Source: Hymenopellis radicata (Eukaryota; Basidiomycota; Agaricomycetes; Agaricales; Physalacriaceae). Taken from it: a DNA stretch of 64,000 nt. Both the position numbers and the translations under genes were made by a program. Location: contig JADNRX010000075.1 in NCBI GenBank assembly GCA_015501595.1, positions 115,847-179,846 on the forward strand, written 5' to 3'. Every line of letters begins with the position of its first letter. The stretch's first letter is position 1. Shown piece after piece: positions 46,574 to 58,365 of this stretch. Under the pieces are notes generated by a model that worked only from the letters and a program-made list of their open reading frames with translations, did not search any database and was not told where the DNA came from.

Positions 46574-47293
46574 ATGGACATCCCCCGTACCGACTCACCC
46601 ATCATCGGTTTCGACTTTCCCTCGTCAATGCCGCTTACACGGCCATCGCCGGGATGGATACGCGCCCTCCCGCACTGTATGCCCTTTACAGACTCCAAGC
46701 CCGAACAGTGCGACGAGCTCTGCTCAGAGGCCGAGGCTGATTTAGCCGCGCTCGTCCACCATCTTTCCTTTCCTGCAGATCGGCATCCAGCCTACTGCCA
46801 CAGTCGTTCATCGTCTTTGGACACGATATCCACCATCGGACATTCACCCTGCTCATCAGCACTTCACACCCCTTCTTCGTCCATGGATTATCATTCTCTC
46901 GTAAAATCACGCTCCTTAGCTTCCCTCAGCTTTTCGCCGTCTGCTCGACGCGAAGCAGTATACATCGTCGATGATGACGACGATGAAGACTTTGAAGCAA
47001 TCGGCGTTCAATTCCCATACCGAATGGTCGATAATGATGAACCTCCTTCACGTTTCTCTATCGATGAGGAGGAACGTCCACGCAATATACGGGGTCTTTG
47101 GACGCGTTCTCGCGTCTTTTCCATGTCCTCACCACCGACGCCCATGTCCACGACTCCCACTCCTCCAAGGAGCCCGCTTCACCGTGTTCCACCACCCATT
47201 CCACCATCACCACCATCCCCCGCCACAAAAAGAAAAAGCAAACGCAAAACCACGTTCAGCATGTTATCCATGTTCCATCTCCCAACCTTTTAA
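46574..47293 (+). CDS. Hypothetical Ser/Pro-rich protein
   Basis: Intronless, about 239 residues from MDIPRTDSPIIGFDFPSS. The frame extends upstream to 46499, but the TATA box at 46529-46538 favours the ATG at 46574. Features: CDELCSEAEADLAALVHHL helix, Ser-rich central part, an acidic patch (VDDDDDEDFEAIG), and a basic Pro-rich tail with ATKRKSKRKTTFSML that could be a nuclear signal. No recognised family. Confidence 0.55.
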   Translation: MDIPRTDSPIIGFDFPSSMPLTRPSPGWIRALPHCMPFTDSKPEQCDELCSEAEADLAALVHHLSFPADRHPAYCHSRSSSLDTISTIGHSPCSSALHTPSSSMDYHSLVKSRSLASLSFSPSARREAVYIVDDDDDEDFEAIGVQFPYRMVDNDEPPSRFSIDEEERPRNIRGLWTRSRVFSMSSPPTPMSTTPTPPRSPLHRVPPPIPPSPPSPATKRKSKRKTTFSMLSMFHLPTF

Positions 47294-48971
47294 AAACCCT
47301 TGCCTGCTGTTGTCTTTATAGCTGTTGTACTTGGTACCCACACTCCTTCTTGATTTCTCGGTCACATGTACTACGCTCGTTTGTACTACCACGCTCCTTC
47401 TACACAGACTTGTTACTGTACTTACCCACTGCTGTATGTATCCATATGTATCTACTATAGAACCTGGATGTTTGGACCTGGAATAACCCAGAGTCACGTT
47501 GACCCCATGAATTTAACGCCGTAAGAGTCGCAAGGGCTGATGGGATGTCGGAAAGTGGGAGCGACGAGCTCTCGTCTCACTCAATGTCCATCAGTGTTCT
47601 TGATTGATGTCTTGTATACATTCAATAGCTTGAGCACCACTGCTGCGTTGAAGGGTCTTGTGACTCAACGATTGGCAAAATATCATATACGGCGTACAAT
47701 CGGGCATTCGTCGGGGGCCCCTACCGCCTCGAAACAGGGATGCTGAAAATCCAAACACTGAGACAGTGTGGCGGACACTCCGGGCCACTCAGCCCGCCTG
47801 CAATCAAGGCATCTTCCGAGCAAACCGTATGTTCCAAACTCACCTTCCTTCTTGGTACAGAACCCGAGGTGATTAGACTATGTTACAATGTTACAAAGTC
47901 GATTCCGACGAGTGGGCCACACTCACCCTTCGACTTGCCCTGCTGCACCGCGTGAACTTACCTTAATTCACGCGTTTTAGGATGCCCATAACCCATTAAG
48001 ATGTCGGCAGCATACGTAGGTTCTCCTGGGTAACGCCGTTTGCCGTTAACGTTTACGAAGAGGTCGGACATGGCGTTGCACACACTCCGGTCGTCAACTC
48101 AGTCTGGACGTCCTTTCCTCCGCATCTCCGTCAGGTAGGCAGGTACTCGACCAGAATCAGCGAACGGGGGAAACGGACGAGTCGGACATTGGGCGCTGTT
48201 CATTATAACGTTTGTTATAAATGATAGTGGATCAAGCAAGAACGTACTGTGGCGCTGCTTCAGGAAATATAACCATCCTTGGCCAAGTGCGGGGAAAGAG
48301 AACTATATATTGCCAACCGATCTCTCTCGATGAGACACTGTTATAGCTGTGGCTGTCAACGATCGAGCTTCGAGCTTCGGGATGTCATGAAATTAGGAGG
48401 TAAGGCGGAAAGGGATTTCACAGAAATAGCGTACCATACACGGCCAGACCTTCCGGTGACCAGTGTTTGAACGGGTCGGTGATGAGCAGGCGACCATGCG
48501 AACGAATGTGCGAGTTGCGGTGGCAGACGAAGGGATCCAGTCCTGTCAGTACGGCGAGTTACTGATGTGCTAGTAGGAGCTTACCCCAACACAGAATATT
48601 AGAGCCTACGTTCTATCCCAACTGCAGCCGCAAATCAATACCCTTCAAAAATCACGCTAGAGAAAGCATAGCTCTCACCTCGACGTAGTGATCAGAGATA
48701 CTTCCCATTCGGAGAGAACTGCATATGCTTCACAAGGGCCTGAGTCGTCTTCAAACACGGCGTCAGCGTCGCAATTCTCGACCTCAGACCACCCTTAACC
48801 GTAGAGGACGAGCAGCAATCCCACTGGTTTCCTTAATCGTACCACGTCCCACTGCTGAGGAAGTTGAATACGTGAACATAAAACATCTATACATTCCTCA
48901 TCAGTACAGTATCCTACATACGTCCCTTTACAGCTCTTGGTCCCTTCCAAAGAGGGCCGGGTAGTTCATGA
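47294..48971. other. Long intergenic region with decayed coding fragments
   Basis: About 1.7 kb. Contains the WD40-like relic described separately (48430-48870, -). A further minus-strand frame at about 47996-48072 (MSDLFVNVNGKRRYPGEP...) ends at a GTAAGT-like donor but cannot be extended. No intact gene. Confidence 0.45.
48430..48870 (-). pseudogene. Degenerate WD40-repeat gene fragment (Gid7-like)
   Basis: Reading the minus strand, broken frames give RIATLTPCLKTTQAL and KHMQFSPNGKYL, then after a GTGAGA intron SWDRT, then SFAWSPAHHRPVQTLVTG and SGRVW. These are blade-like WD40 pieces in the right order, similar to Gid7-type proteins. The frames are interrupted several times (for example near 48794 and 48690) and I find neither a start nor the remaining blades. 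Classified as a relic; homopolymer errors could account for some breaks. Confidence 0.4.
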
Positions 48972-49448
48972 TTATTGGACGCCTGTTAAGGAATGGCGAG
49001 AGGAATGCGGGTGATTGGTGTGTCGCGCGCCCGCACGTCTGTACGCCGGCCGGGGAGACGGCGGCGGCGTCATCAATTCAATATCGCGCGGCGGCGACGT
49101 ATACACGGGGGTCGGCGCGCGGCTTTTGCCTTCGCAGTCCCATCCTGGCGTGGCGGCTCGAGGAAGCATGTACGTCTGCAGCCGCAAGAGTTCGTCGGGC
49201 TCAGGGCTGACATATCTGGGCGACGCCACTGAGCGCACGAGTGGCTCATGAGAGTAGTAGACATCTCCAAAGTCCATAAGTGGCGGTGGCGGAGGTTGCA
49301 TAGGCGGAGGCGAGGGAGACATAGAACGGCGGAAGGAGTAGAGCTCGGAAAGCGCCGTCTGCTCTGAGATTCTCGGCGGATCGTCGATGTGCTTGTCTTT
49401 CTGCGCGAGGCGGGAAGAGCGGCGGGGTGATTTCTGAGGGGAGGCCAT
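48972..49448 (-). CDS. Small hypothetical basic Pro-rich protein
   Basis: Intronless, 158 residues from MASPQKSPRRSSRLAQKDK at 49448. The frame extends 20 codons upstream, but the inner ATG gives the more plausible start. An Arg/Lys N-terminus (possible nuclear signal) is followed by SPSPPPMQPPPPPLMDFG, YVSPEPDELLRLQTYML and MTPPPSPRPAYRR. Contains several SP/TP sites. No named domain. Confidence 0.5.
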   Translation of the reverse strand: MASPQKSPRRSSRLAQKDKHIDDPPRISEQTALSELYSFRRSMSPSPPPMQPPPPPLMDFGDVYYSHEPLVRSVASPRYVSPEPDELLRLQTYMLPRAATPGWDCEGKSRAPTPVYTSPPRDIELMTPPPSPRPAYRRAGARHTNHPHSSRHSLTGVQ

Positions 49449-49673
49449 GGAAGTTTCTGGGGGATGGAAGGGCAGAATGCATGTCGTTTTATAGCTGAGG
49501 GTGCACAATGTTGTCCTTTGACCAGGCTGCTGTTACCAAAGCGACGCGTTGGCCAGTGTGCAAAGAACAAGGACAAAGAGCGCGATGCCGTCATGACCTG
49601 CGAACTAGGACCAACTGATATGACGTGTTTGTTTAGATGATGTCTGAATACAATGCTCAACCTATATCAATGT

Positions 49674-52011
49674 TCAGACCTGTAACGGCCCATGGCCTCG
49701 TTCTGCGGAGAGAGACCTCAACTCGCGGCCGAGTTTTGACATTCTGTCCTCATAAGACCAGACAGTCTGCTCCTGCACTTCTGCCTTTTCCGGAGTGAAA
49801 AAGAGCTTGTCGATGGTCGGACACACAGTCCCTGCTTTTGGAAGCGTGCCGTTGAAGAAGTATTCCCGAATATATCCCAATGTACACGGAGAAGCAGCGG
49901 CCAAGGAACAATGCTGAGGGACGTCAGATTCGAGACGTGAATACAGGAATGAAAGGTAACGTACGCCAAATGAAGCTTGATGCAAGACGACTGAGTCCTT
50001 GAAGCCAGCGGACATCTTTTGTGCACTGTACGAATGTGATTAGGGGTTGAGACTCGATGGTAGACTCTTTGACTTGCGCGCAGAGAGGCGTCACTGGATC
50101 TGGAGTGAATAATGTCATTCAAAATTGACACGTCAATTGCAAGGCGTATACGCACCCGCAGTATTGCCAATGAGAAGAACTGGATGACTCGTGTTTGCGA
50201 TAAATGGTCCTACATGAGGATGAGCGTCAAGAGACGAGCAATGAGTTTTCTTTGACCTTGGAAATGATCTTTGGGCAGTTTAGGCCACCCTCTTCAAAAT
50301 AACTGTTAGCAAACTGAGACTTTAAATAATGAATTTTGACATACGAGCAGCCAATTCGAAGACCAGCCCACAGACTCCCAAAGTCGTACTGGGAAGATAT
50401 CTCTGCATAGTACTCCTTTGTTTCTGTCAAATTATTTGGGACCGGAGTTCCATCATTGCATGCCACAAACATCGTAGCTTCATTAACGCTGGCCAGTTCA
50501 TTTGATGGATCAGGACATGAGCATTTCACTTCCGGTTCTCGCGTCATGTTGTACAAGAGATTCCCCGATCCCCTCGCGAGCTCTGAGAGAGCGTCTGCGA
50601 GGAGAGGAAACTTGGCGTAAGGAGTATATAATGACGAGAACACTGCACGTCGTAACCGGCGATAGTCCACGACTCCGTAGCCCGAATCAGTCTTGACAGG
50701 TACCGCAGCCGTTCGAAGACGATTGTATAGAGCCGTAAGATTTGCAGATATGGCGTCGGGACTAGGCGCATAAAATGAACATCGTTGTGGGCCCGCCTCA
50801 TAACAGCCGTCGAAGAAGCCTTGTAGTGTCTTCTCAGAATCGACGAGATTCTTCGACCAGAGTGCTATAGATGTCATAAGAAAAGTACATATGACAACAT
50901 GGTCTATACGTACTGGCGTAGTAGTCGTCGGAATCACAGACTCCATCAATGATTAGGCGGCCAACCTTGTCCTACGCGGTCTACATTTCAGCGAGGTTGA
51001 CGAAGAAAGAAGATGCGGGCGTACCGGAAGCATTGCTGCAAATGTAGCACCCAAGACGGTCCCATAGCTGTGAAAGCCATGAAACGCGCGCAACTAACAA
51101 GATAAATAAGAGGACTCACGAGAAGCCCCAGTACTGCAATTTCTCATAGCCGTATGCTTCAGTAATTCGCAGCATATCTCGCGCAGTTTGATCGGTGTTG
51201 ATGTGAGCCAAGAGTCCATTATCACGTTCCAAGGCAAGCTCGCCTGTGACGGAGGCGGCCGCCCAAGCTTTGCCGACGCCGTCGGGGCTATATCCCAGCT
51301 CAGAAACAAGGTCGTAGCCCCAAAGCGCGCGTTCAACTTCGGTCTGAAAGACAGAAACGCGAGTCGATCTCGCAATATCTTTTTCACATAGGCGTTATCA
51401 GCGGATTACGATGGCAAATCACAGGCAATGCACGAACCACGGGGATCAAAACCAACAATGTCGAACTTGCCATCGAAAATGTCCCAAAAGTCTTACCGCG
51501 TCCCAGGATGAGGTCAACACCACTGCCGCCGGGGCCACCGGGATTGAATAAGATGGGGCCTTTGTAGTCCGTGCTGTTATGGGGATATTGGGACGGGTAT
51601 TGCACGACTGCAACAACAAGAGAGTTTCCCAAGGGGTCAGAGTAGTTCAAGGGTACCTGTGAGGTATGCTGGATCAATGGGTATCTTTCCCCGCCGGGAA
51701 AAGGACAAACCTTGAGTCGCGTACACTGGAAATTGTCATAGCACGAGTGCCAGTCCAGCTTGTCCGTAGCGGGAATCTACACCGTATTAAGAGCATGTGT
51801 GAGGCAGTGTTTGAGAAGATGGGCTGACCTTGTGCCAAATCTCGGAGGGAGAGTCGAAGCAATCAGCCGGACCGCTATGGTTGAATAATTCTGGTCCACT
51901 AGTGGGTTGTAGAGTCCGCAGGTAGCCGAGACAAGTGAAGACTGAAAGAAAAGCAGCCAACGTGATTTGGAGCGGCTTTCTTGAACGTCGGGGGAGGCCT
52001 GTCTTGTCCAT
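49674..52011 (-). CDS. Membrane-anchored alpha/beta hydrolase, S33/TAP-like peptidase family
   Basis: Related to tripeptidyl aminopeptidase-type S33 enzymes. ATG 52009-52011 (MDKTGLPRRSRK) is followed by a hydrophobic anchor (ITLAAFLSVFTCLGYL); an upstream in-frame ATG at 52041 is possible. Key motifs: GPILFNPGGPGGSG oxyanion region, GFSYGTVLG with the nucleophile Ser (rebuilt across an intron near 51115), and LIGNTADPVTPL carrying the acid residue (intron near 50150). FGHCSLAAASPCT carries the catalytic His (intron near 49945). All three triad positions are intact. Paired Cys around CSCPDPSNE suit a secretory or vacuolar lumen location. At least eight introns. Peptidase substrate not predictable. 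Confidence 0.8.
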
Positions 52012-52494
52012 GATGAGAGTCCGGACGAAGAAGCCGCGCATGTGAACGCATCCCGTTATGATAAACGGGATGTGATAAGCTGATAGATATAAGAAGACGT
52101 GTGCATAAGCGCCTCAGCCATTGGAGATTTTGTGCGCGATGCGTGGCATGATGGTGGTAAAAGGCAAGACTGTCGATCGCGCTTAGGCTGAAAACGTAAA
52201 CGCACTGTGCATCAGTACCATGCACATTTCCAGGCGTCTCTTACTTCTGCGAAAGGTCTGTTGGACACTTGTTCAGAGTCCAACCATCATCCTCAATCAT
52301 GGGCCTACGGGGCTCCGCACTCAAATCTCTTTCAACGAGTTGCATTCTATGTAGCGTTGCCTTGTATTTCGCTAGCTACACAATCCAGTAATGACACCTC
52401 GTTAAGCGTTCCACGTGTGCAGTTCATCAGACTGAATATCATTCGTTAAATAATCATGAAAACGAAACGCGAAAGAATCAATCGACTTGAAATC

Positions 52495-54155
52495 TCAAGT
52501 TGCAGCGGGGTCAGTAGGCTCCGACGCCGGCGTCACTTCCGCTGAAGGTGTCTCGTCATCTGTAGAACACGAATCAGTCAAAAGCTTATCAAAGAGATTG
52601 TAAGGATCAAACCTGGAGGTGATTGCGCTGCATCAACTTGAGCCTCGGCAGGGGTTTGGGGAGCATCCGGTGGAGCAGATTTGACAGACGGTTCCTCAGA
52701 GCTCTCGGCAGTAGAAATTGGTTCGTTAGGTGGCGCCGCTTGTAGTAACGAGACAGATTCTTCTCCTACACTCGGTGTCTCTTGTACCGCAAGCGCCTCC
52801 GGTTCAACGTTTTCCGCTGGGGCATCAGGCGTCGTGGAAACGACAGGGGATTCAGCTTGGAAGACTTCAACATGGTCTGTCAATGGTTCCAGGGCAGTGG
52901 AGGACGAAGCCGTGACAACGAGCTCGTCTGTATCAGGACCTGGCTCTGGCCGTAGAACACCAGCAGCGGCCGGCGTTGGTTCCGGGTGGGCAATGGCGGG
53001 TTCCTGCTCTACAGGCTGTGGCTCGTCAACAAAGAGAGGTTCCGGAGAGAGTGATTTGGGCTTGGGAATTTCCTCCTCCTGTTCTTCTTCTTCGGCAAAG
53101 GACGCGACAATGGCATCTTCCTCCTTGGCAAGCTCTTCGACGACGGAGAAGGCTTCGCTGTAGACCATAGTGTCTGTTCGATTCCGTCCTATCTTTCGAG
53201 GACTCTCGTTGCGAAGGCCTGGTGGACTGTTGCTCTTTTCGCGACCATTCTTGGACTCGTCTTCGGACTCGGTAGTATCTACGCCAGCGGCAAGTAAACG
53301 AGGTGGGGGAACATCAATATCATCGGTGCGTGAGGGAATGACTTGGAATTCGGCAGGCACGAGTTCAAATTTGGTGGTAAGTGCGAGGAAGCGCGCGTAT
53401 AAGGAGGATTCCGCTTCGGCCTGCTCAAAGGCTTCGCGATGATGAAAATAGGCGTGGGCAAAGATGCGACCAAGTCTGCGGGCGAGAGATGAAAAGTGAC
53501 GATGAGAGGTTTTGTCGATGTGTAGGCTGGTGGTCTGTTTGAGCAAAAAGAAAGAGACAATATGGTAATACTTACCGCGAAGGGAAAGCGCGAGGAGAAT
53601 TGAGCAAGGCGGTCGCGCTGTCCAAGGTGTGTAAGATATAGTCAATTGCGCAGCATTGCTATATTGAATGGTGAGATTGGGACATTAGGTAGACCAACTA
53701 AGTACCTCCATGGCGCCGTCTGTGCCATGAGCGACACATAAATAAAGCCATTCGCCAGCTTTCATTTCTGGACATGTGAGACGCGTGCATTCTTGCTGGA
53801 GGGTTGTTATGAGAGGATGGGTGAGGTCCTGGGCGAGGCGCCTGGGATTCCACGGTCAAAACGCAAGTCATTGAGTAGGAAAAGCGAGAACGAACCGCAA
53901 CTGCTCATATATCCAACATGCTTGGTCGACAATGACCTCCTTGTCCGGCTTTTTCTCTGCGTCCTTTGGCTTGGGATCTGCGTCTGTCTTGCCAGGAATG
54001 GCGACTATATGGTCTACATCATGGACATCGAGGCGAATGAGTAGTGAAATGTATTCTTGAAGTTGGAAAGCGCTATCAAGTGAAGCAAGAGGAGGAAGTG
54101 ATTTGATAGGGTAAAATGAAGAGATTCGTGAGCCTCGTAGAGGTCGTTGAATCAT
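52495..54155 (-). CDS. MOB-family protein, phocein/Mob3-like, with long acidic tail
   Basis: Phocein/Mob3 is a STRIPAK complex subunit. N-terminus MIQRPLRGSRISSFYPIKS. The MOB core reads ECTRLTCPEMKAGEWLYLC, CCAIDYILHTLDSATALLN, then HIDKTSHRHFSSLARRLGRI and FAHAYFHHREAFEQAEAES, including the expected Cys and His metal ligands. The core ends at FELVPAEFQVIP. A disordered Pro/Glu/Ser tail of about 270 residues follows, ending PTDPAAT (stop 52495-52497). Introns: GTTCGT donor at 53890-53895, a GTACTT donor near 53705, GTAAGT near 53575 and one near 52613. The MOB4-like order and HAYFHH motif point to phocein rather than Mob1/Mob2. Head-to-head with the DEAD-box gene, 141 bp apart. Confidence 0.83.
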
Positions 54156-54296
54156 CGTTGGTGTCAGTCAACCTCCCAAAATAATCCATTAATAAATTAA
54201 TGCGATCGAGGCCATCACGTGCTATAGGTTTTTTTCGTCTCCACGGTATTGGTGTCTCTTGTCCTCATACCACAGTCCACCCAACCGGTGACTGCA

Positions 54297-56675
54297 ATGT
54301 GGAACCTTTGTCGAGCACCGCTGCGACGGTCGCTCCTTACTTGTCAGTGCTCCAGTCCTTTTAGTCTCGTCTTTGCTAACTTCCACAGCTCAACGTTCCT
54401 TCTTGGTTCAACGATGCACCCATTCTGCATCCCAAGTCGAGGCCAGTAGGCCAATTATCACGGGTCAGGTCGACGGTGTCGATGGCGAGCCGCGTCTGTT
54501 CTCAGAGTTCAAGGAGACCATTTCCCCCGAGACACTTAATGCCTTGACAGTCAAGCCGTATCAATTCAAGACAATGTCCGCTGTTCAAGCGCAAGTCTTC
54601 TCTCTTCTCCCCGACCTTGCCAAACCCTACTCTCCCACTGCACCTAATCCTGGTCCCCGCGACCTGCTCGTGCGCGCTCGCACTGGCACTGGGAAAACCG
54701 CCGCCTTCCTCATTCCCATCCTCGAAGCCCGAAAACGCGAACTCGACATCGCAGGCACTGCCGCTGTAAAAGCCGCTGGACGCGTTACCGACGCTGGAAT
54801 CTATACAAGCGGCATTCGGGAGTACAGGTTGGAACATATTGGAGCATTGATAATCAGCCCAACGAGGGAGCTTGCAACTCAAATCGCTAATGAAGCCCTC
54901 AAGCTGAGCTACCACCATCAGGGTCTCGGCGTCAGGCTACTTTGCGGAGGAAATAGCAAAAGGGAACAGGTTAAGAATTGGCTCAAAGGTCCGCTGGACA
55001 TCGTCGTCGCTACTCCTGGACGCCTTTTGGATCTTGCACGCTCAGAACCCATCGTTGCAAAGCATTTACTCACTACCAAGACGGTACGCTGCTTTCCATT
55101 TCTCTTTTATTCCCTGCTAATTTATTTTTTTGCTAGTTCGTTCTCGACGAAGCCGATACGTTACTGGAGATGGGTTTCCGCGACGACCTCAACGCCATCG
55201 TTAATTGCATCCCCGAAAAACCTGCTCGTCAGACCTTCCTCTTCTCCGCCACTGTTGCACCCGCAATCCGGCAGATCACCAGGGCCTTCCTTGACAAGAA
55301 CCATCAATTCATTGACTGCGTCGGCGATGATCATGCTGCCACCCATGTCAGCATCCCCCAGTACGCGACCACGCTACCGTCCGCCGAGCACCAGTTTCCC
55401 CACATTTTGAAACTCCTGGTGCAAGATCAATTGGAGCACCCTGGTTCATCGAAAATAATCGTCTTCCTCTCCACGACAAAAATGACGCAGCTCTTTGCTT
55501 CCTTTTTGAGGAACCTCCACTCCAAAATACTCCCCGCCGGACGGCACACGGAGATATACGAGATCCATTCAAAGCTTACACAGTTCTCGAGAACAGCAGC
55601 GTCCAACAAGTTTAGGGCTGCGACTAACCCCGCCATCCTCGTCACTTCCGACGTGTCTGCCCGTGGCGTAGACTATCCCAAGGTTACCCGGGTCGTCCAG
55701 GTCGGTATTCCCTCGAGTCGGGACCAGTACGTACATCGCATTGGACGCACAGGACGGGGAACAAACGGACTGGGCCGTGGGGATCTTGTTCTTCTGCCTT
55801 TTGAGGTCGGGTTCTTGACATGGCAGTTGACGGATATTCCGCTCAAGGCGTATACAACGACACAACTCGCTGCCAGCGTTGCTGAGCTTGCGGCCAAGTT
55901 TGACGCGAACCCGAAGGAGCACCGAGGCTTTGAAAATTACAAACACCCAGTGCAGCCTCTCGTCGACAACATCGAGATGGAGATCAAGGACCTGACTAGG
56001 AGGATTGATCCCGAGGCCGTGAGGATCACATTCCTTGCGCAACTTGGATATTACCTCGCCAAGGCCCCCGAATTGCGAGTGCACAAGAGTGTGGTCCTCG
56101 AGGGCTTGAATGCATGGACGGTCGAAGCGTGCGGACTCGAGAGCCCGCCCTTCGTGTCAGCAGCGTTCTTGGAGAAGCTCGGTTTGAGTGATGGAAGGAC
56201 GAAACATTGGTCCCGTCGCGCTCCAGCGACGACGTTCAACCGGAATGAACGCTCTACGCCATGGGGCGGACGCGGTAGTTTTGCGACGCGTGATCGGGTT
56301 AGGGAGCGTACTCCTCTTGAAGATCTTGATCCGTCAGAAGAGGGCCTCCCCATCAACGAGTTTAGAAGCACTCGATACGGCAAGGTTCAGCCATGGGAGC
56401 GCGATGACGATGAAGGATACTCCAGCAGCAAGAAACCATCGTACAGCCAGGCCAGACGCTCGACTGACCGTGCAGGACGGTACTCGGATGACAGACGCTC
56501 GACTGAGCGTCCAGGACGTCACACTGGAAGTGCAGGACGGTACAGCTCAAATGATAGACGTGACAGCGGAAGACGTGACAGTGGAAGACGTGACAGTGGC
56601 TACTCGAGCGGTCGAGGCGGTGGACGAGGCCAGACTGATGGCGACTCCAAGTTGAGAAACGCATTCGGTGGCTAA
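54297..56675 (+). CDS. Mitochondrial DEAD-box RNA helicase (Mss116-like)
   Basis: Starts MWNLCRAPLRRSLLTSQRS, an Arg/Ser-rich presequence split by intron 54343-54388; a second intron lies at about 55084-55137. Helicase motifs in order: ARTGTGKT (I), PTRELA (Ia), GG and TPGR (Ib), DEAD (II), SAT (III), IIVFLST (IV), SARGVDYP (V) and HRIGRTGRG (VI). The C-terminal tail is basic with RGG-like and SGRRDSGRRDSG repeats, typical of RNA-annealing tails. Mss116-type helicases assist intron splicing and translation in mitochondria. No frame breaks in this gene. Confidence 0.9.
56460..56625 (+). repeat. Coding tandem repeats in the helicase tail
   Basis: Short degenerate repeats (GACAGTGGAAGACGT and CTCGACTGACCGTGCAGGACG-like units, the latter shortened here) encode the SGRRD and TDRAGRYSDDR-like tail. 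Frame is kept throughout. Confidence 0.55.
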
Positions 56676-56816
56676 GCAATTCCAGGGCAATTAAGTATAT
56701 TATATTATCTGCGTAATTTTTCATGCTATAGACCGTTTTGTACGATACGAGTAGGCCAACCCAATTCCATGGCAGTCACGCCACATTTCGCGGCGATCGA
56801 TCGCTGAGCCAGAAGG

Positions 56817-56824
56817 TATATAAA
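56817..56824 (+). promoter_or_regulatory. TATA box of kinase gene
   Basis: TATATAAA 79 bp upstream of the ATG at 56903, with a pyrimidine-rich stretch between. Confidence 0.5.
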
Positions 56825-56902
56825 GGTCAGCGTCTGCCTTTTCTCTCCCACTTTCATCTTCTTTTTCTTCGTCGACTTTGATAGTCTCCTTTTCATTTCA
56901 CT

Positions 56903-58201
56903 ATGATTGCTACCGACTCTATGCCCAACTTTGCAGGCAAGGTTATCGACGCTGGTCGTCTTAGGCTGCTCGACTGTATCGGCACAGGCGCCTATGGCAA
57001 GGTCTACCGCGCTGTTGACACTACCACGCCCAAATCCGATCCCGCCTACTTTGCCATAAAGTGCCTGCGCGTTCCCGAACCCGCCTCTCTCGAAGGCAAG
57101 CTCCAGCTCCGCGAATTCACGAACCATCTCGCCGTTTCCCATCATCCCAATATCGTCTCCTTTCACAAGCTTTTGCACCCCAACGGAGACTTTCGCTACG
57201 TCGTGCTCGATCTATGCGCCGGCGGTGACCTCTTTGAGGCCATCGTGGAGCGCAATTACTTTGTCGGCCGCACAGATAGAATCAAGATCGCCTTTTTGCA
57301 GCTCGTCGACGCCATTTCGTTTTGCCACCAGCACAGCGTGTACCACCGCGACATCAAGCCCGAGAATGTGCTCTGCTCCAAGGATTACACGCAGGTGTAT
57401 ATTGCAGACTTTGGGCTGTCGACGCAGGCGCCTGTTTCTCGCGATTTTCGATGTGGAAGCGTCGAGTACATGAGTCCGGGTATGTCTGTTGGGTTTCACT
57501 GTCATCTCGCCTTTTGCTGATTTCGCCGCAACTTAGATTGTATCGCCAAAGACTTTGACTTTCGGAACAGATCATACTCGACGCGATGCAACGACATCTG
57601 GGCCCTTGGCATCGTGCTCGTCAACATGATTACCCAGCGTACACCATGGAACTATGCTCGCCCGACGGACGCGTGTTTTGCTGCCTTTCTTGATGACGAA
57701 GACTACTTTCTGCGCGTCCTGCCCGTCTCGCTGAGCGTCAATGCTATCCTTAAGCGGGTATTCCAGGTCGACCCACTCAGACGTGTCTCTTTGAGCGATT
57801 TGCGCGCAGATGTCGAGGCGCTGGAGGATTGTTTCGCTACGCCGGATAGCCCAAAGTCTGGAGTCGAATCGCCTGTTTTGAGGCGCAGCCAGAGTCGAAG
57901 CTCGGAGTTGAGCGCGGACATTGGGACATTGTGCATTGACGGTCTGGAGTTTCCTTTGCTGCCTCCTGTGCTCGCACCCCTCCTCGCATCCAGTTCTAAT
58001 CCTGGCTTCATTGACGATGGCTCTGAGTCCGAGGAAGATGAAGGTCCGATTACACCAGAGACACATCCGGTCGAGGTGGACGTTGAGGTGCCAGATATCA
58101 ACCAGGAGGAAGGCGTGGACCTTGGGTTAGTAGGAGCAAAGTCGGCTGTTAACAAAAGCAAACGGTTCTTCAGGCGGTTTGTTGGGAGAGGGAGAGTATG
58201 A
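56903..58201 (+). CDS. Ser/Thr protein kinase, Ran1/Ksp1-like
   Basis: Kinase domain at residues about 15-310: glycine loop GTGAYGKVY, AIKCL with the ATP-binding Lys, catalytic loop HRDIKPEN, DFGLST, and the activation segment end CGSVEYMSPDC. The activation segment is completed across a GTATGT intron (about 57480-57537), and DIWALGIVLVNMI follows. Small fungal kinases of the Ran1/Pat1 and Vhs1/Sks1 group share YMSPEC-type segments and act in nutrient and sexual-development signalling; subgroup assignment is tentative. The tail is acidic and Ser-rich, ending KSKRFFRRFVGRGRV, a basic amphipathic end that could bind membrane. Confidence 0.85.
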
Positions 58202-58365
58202 CGGAATGATTTCAAGTAATTGTACGCTGGACGTCTTGTATTCACTCACTTTCTTTTAATGTCTACTGAACTGGTAGATAACACGTATCTATCAATGAAA
58301 AAACAAGGTGTCGCTATCTTTACATGAGGTATGGTAGAATACAATGAAATGCCATAGTCCTAGCA

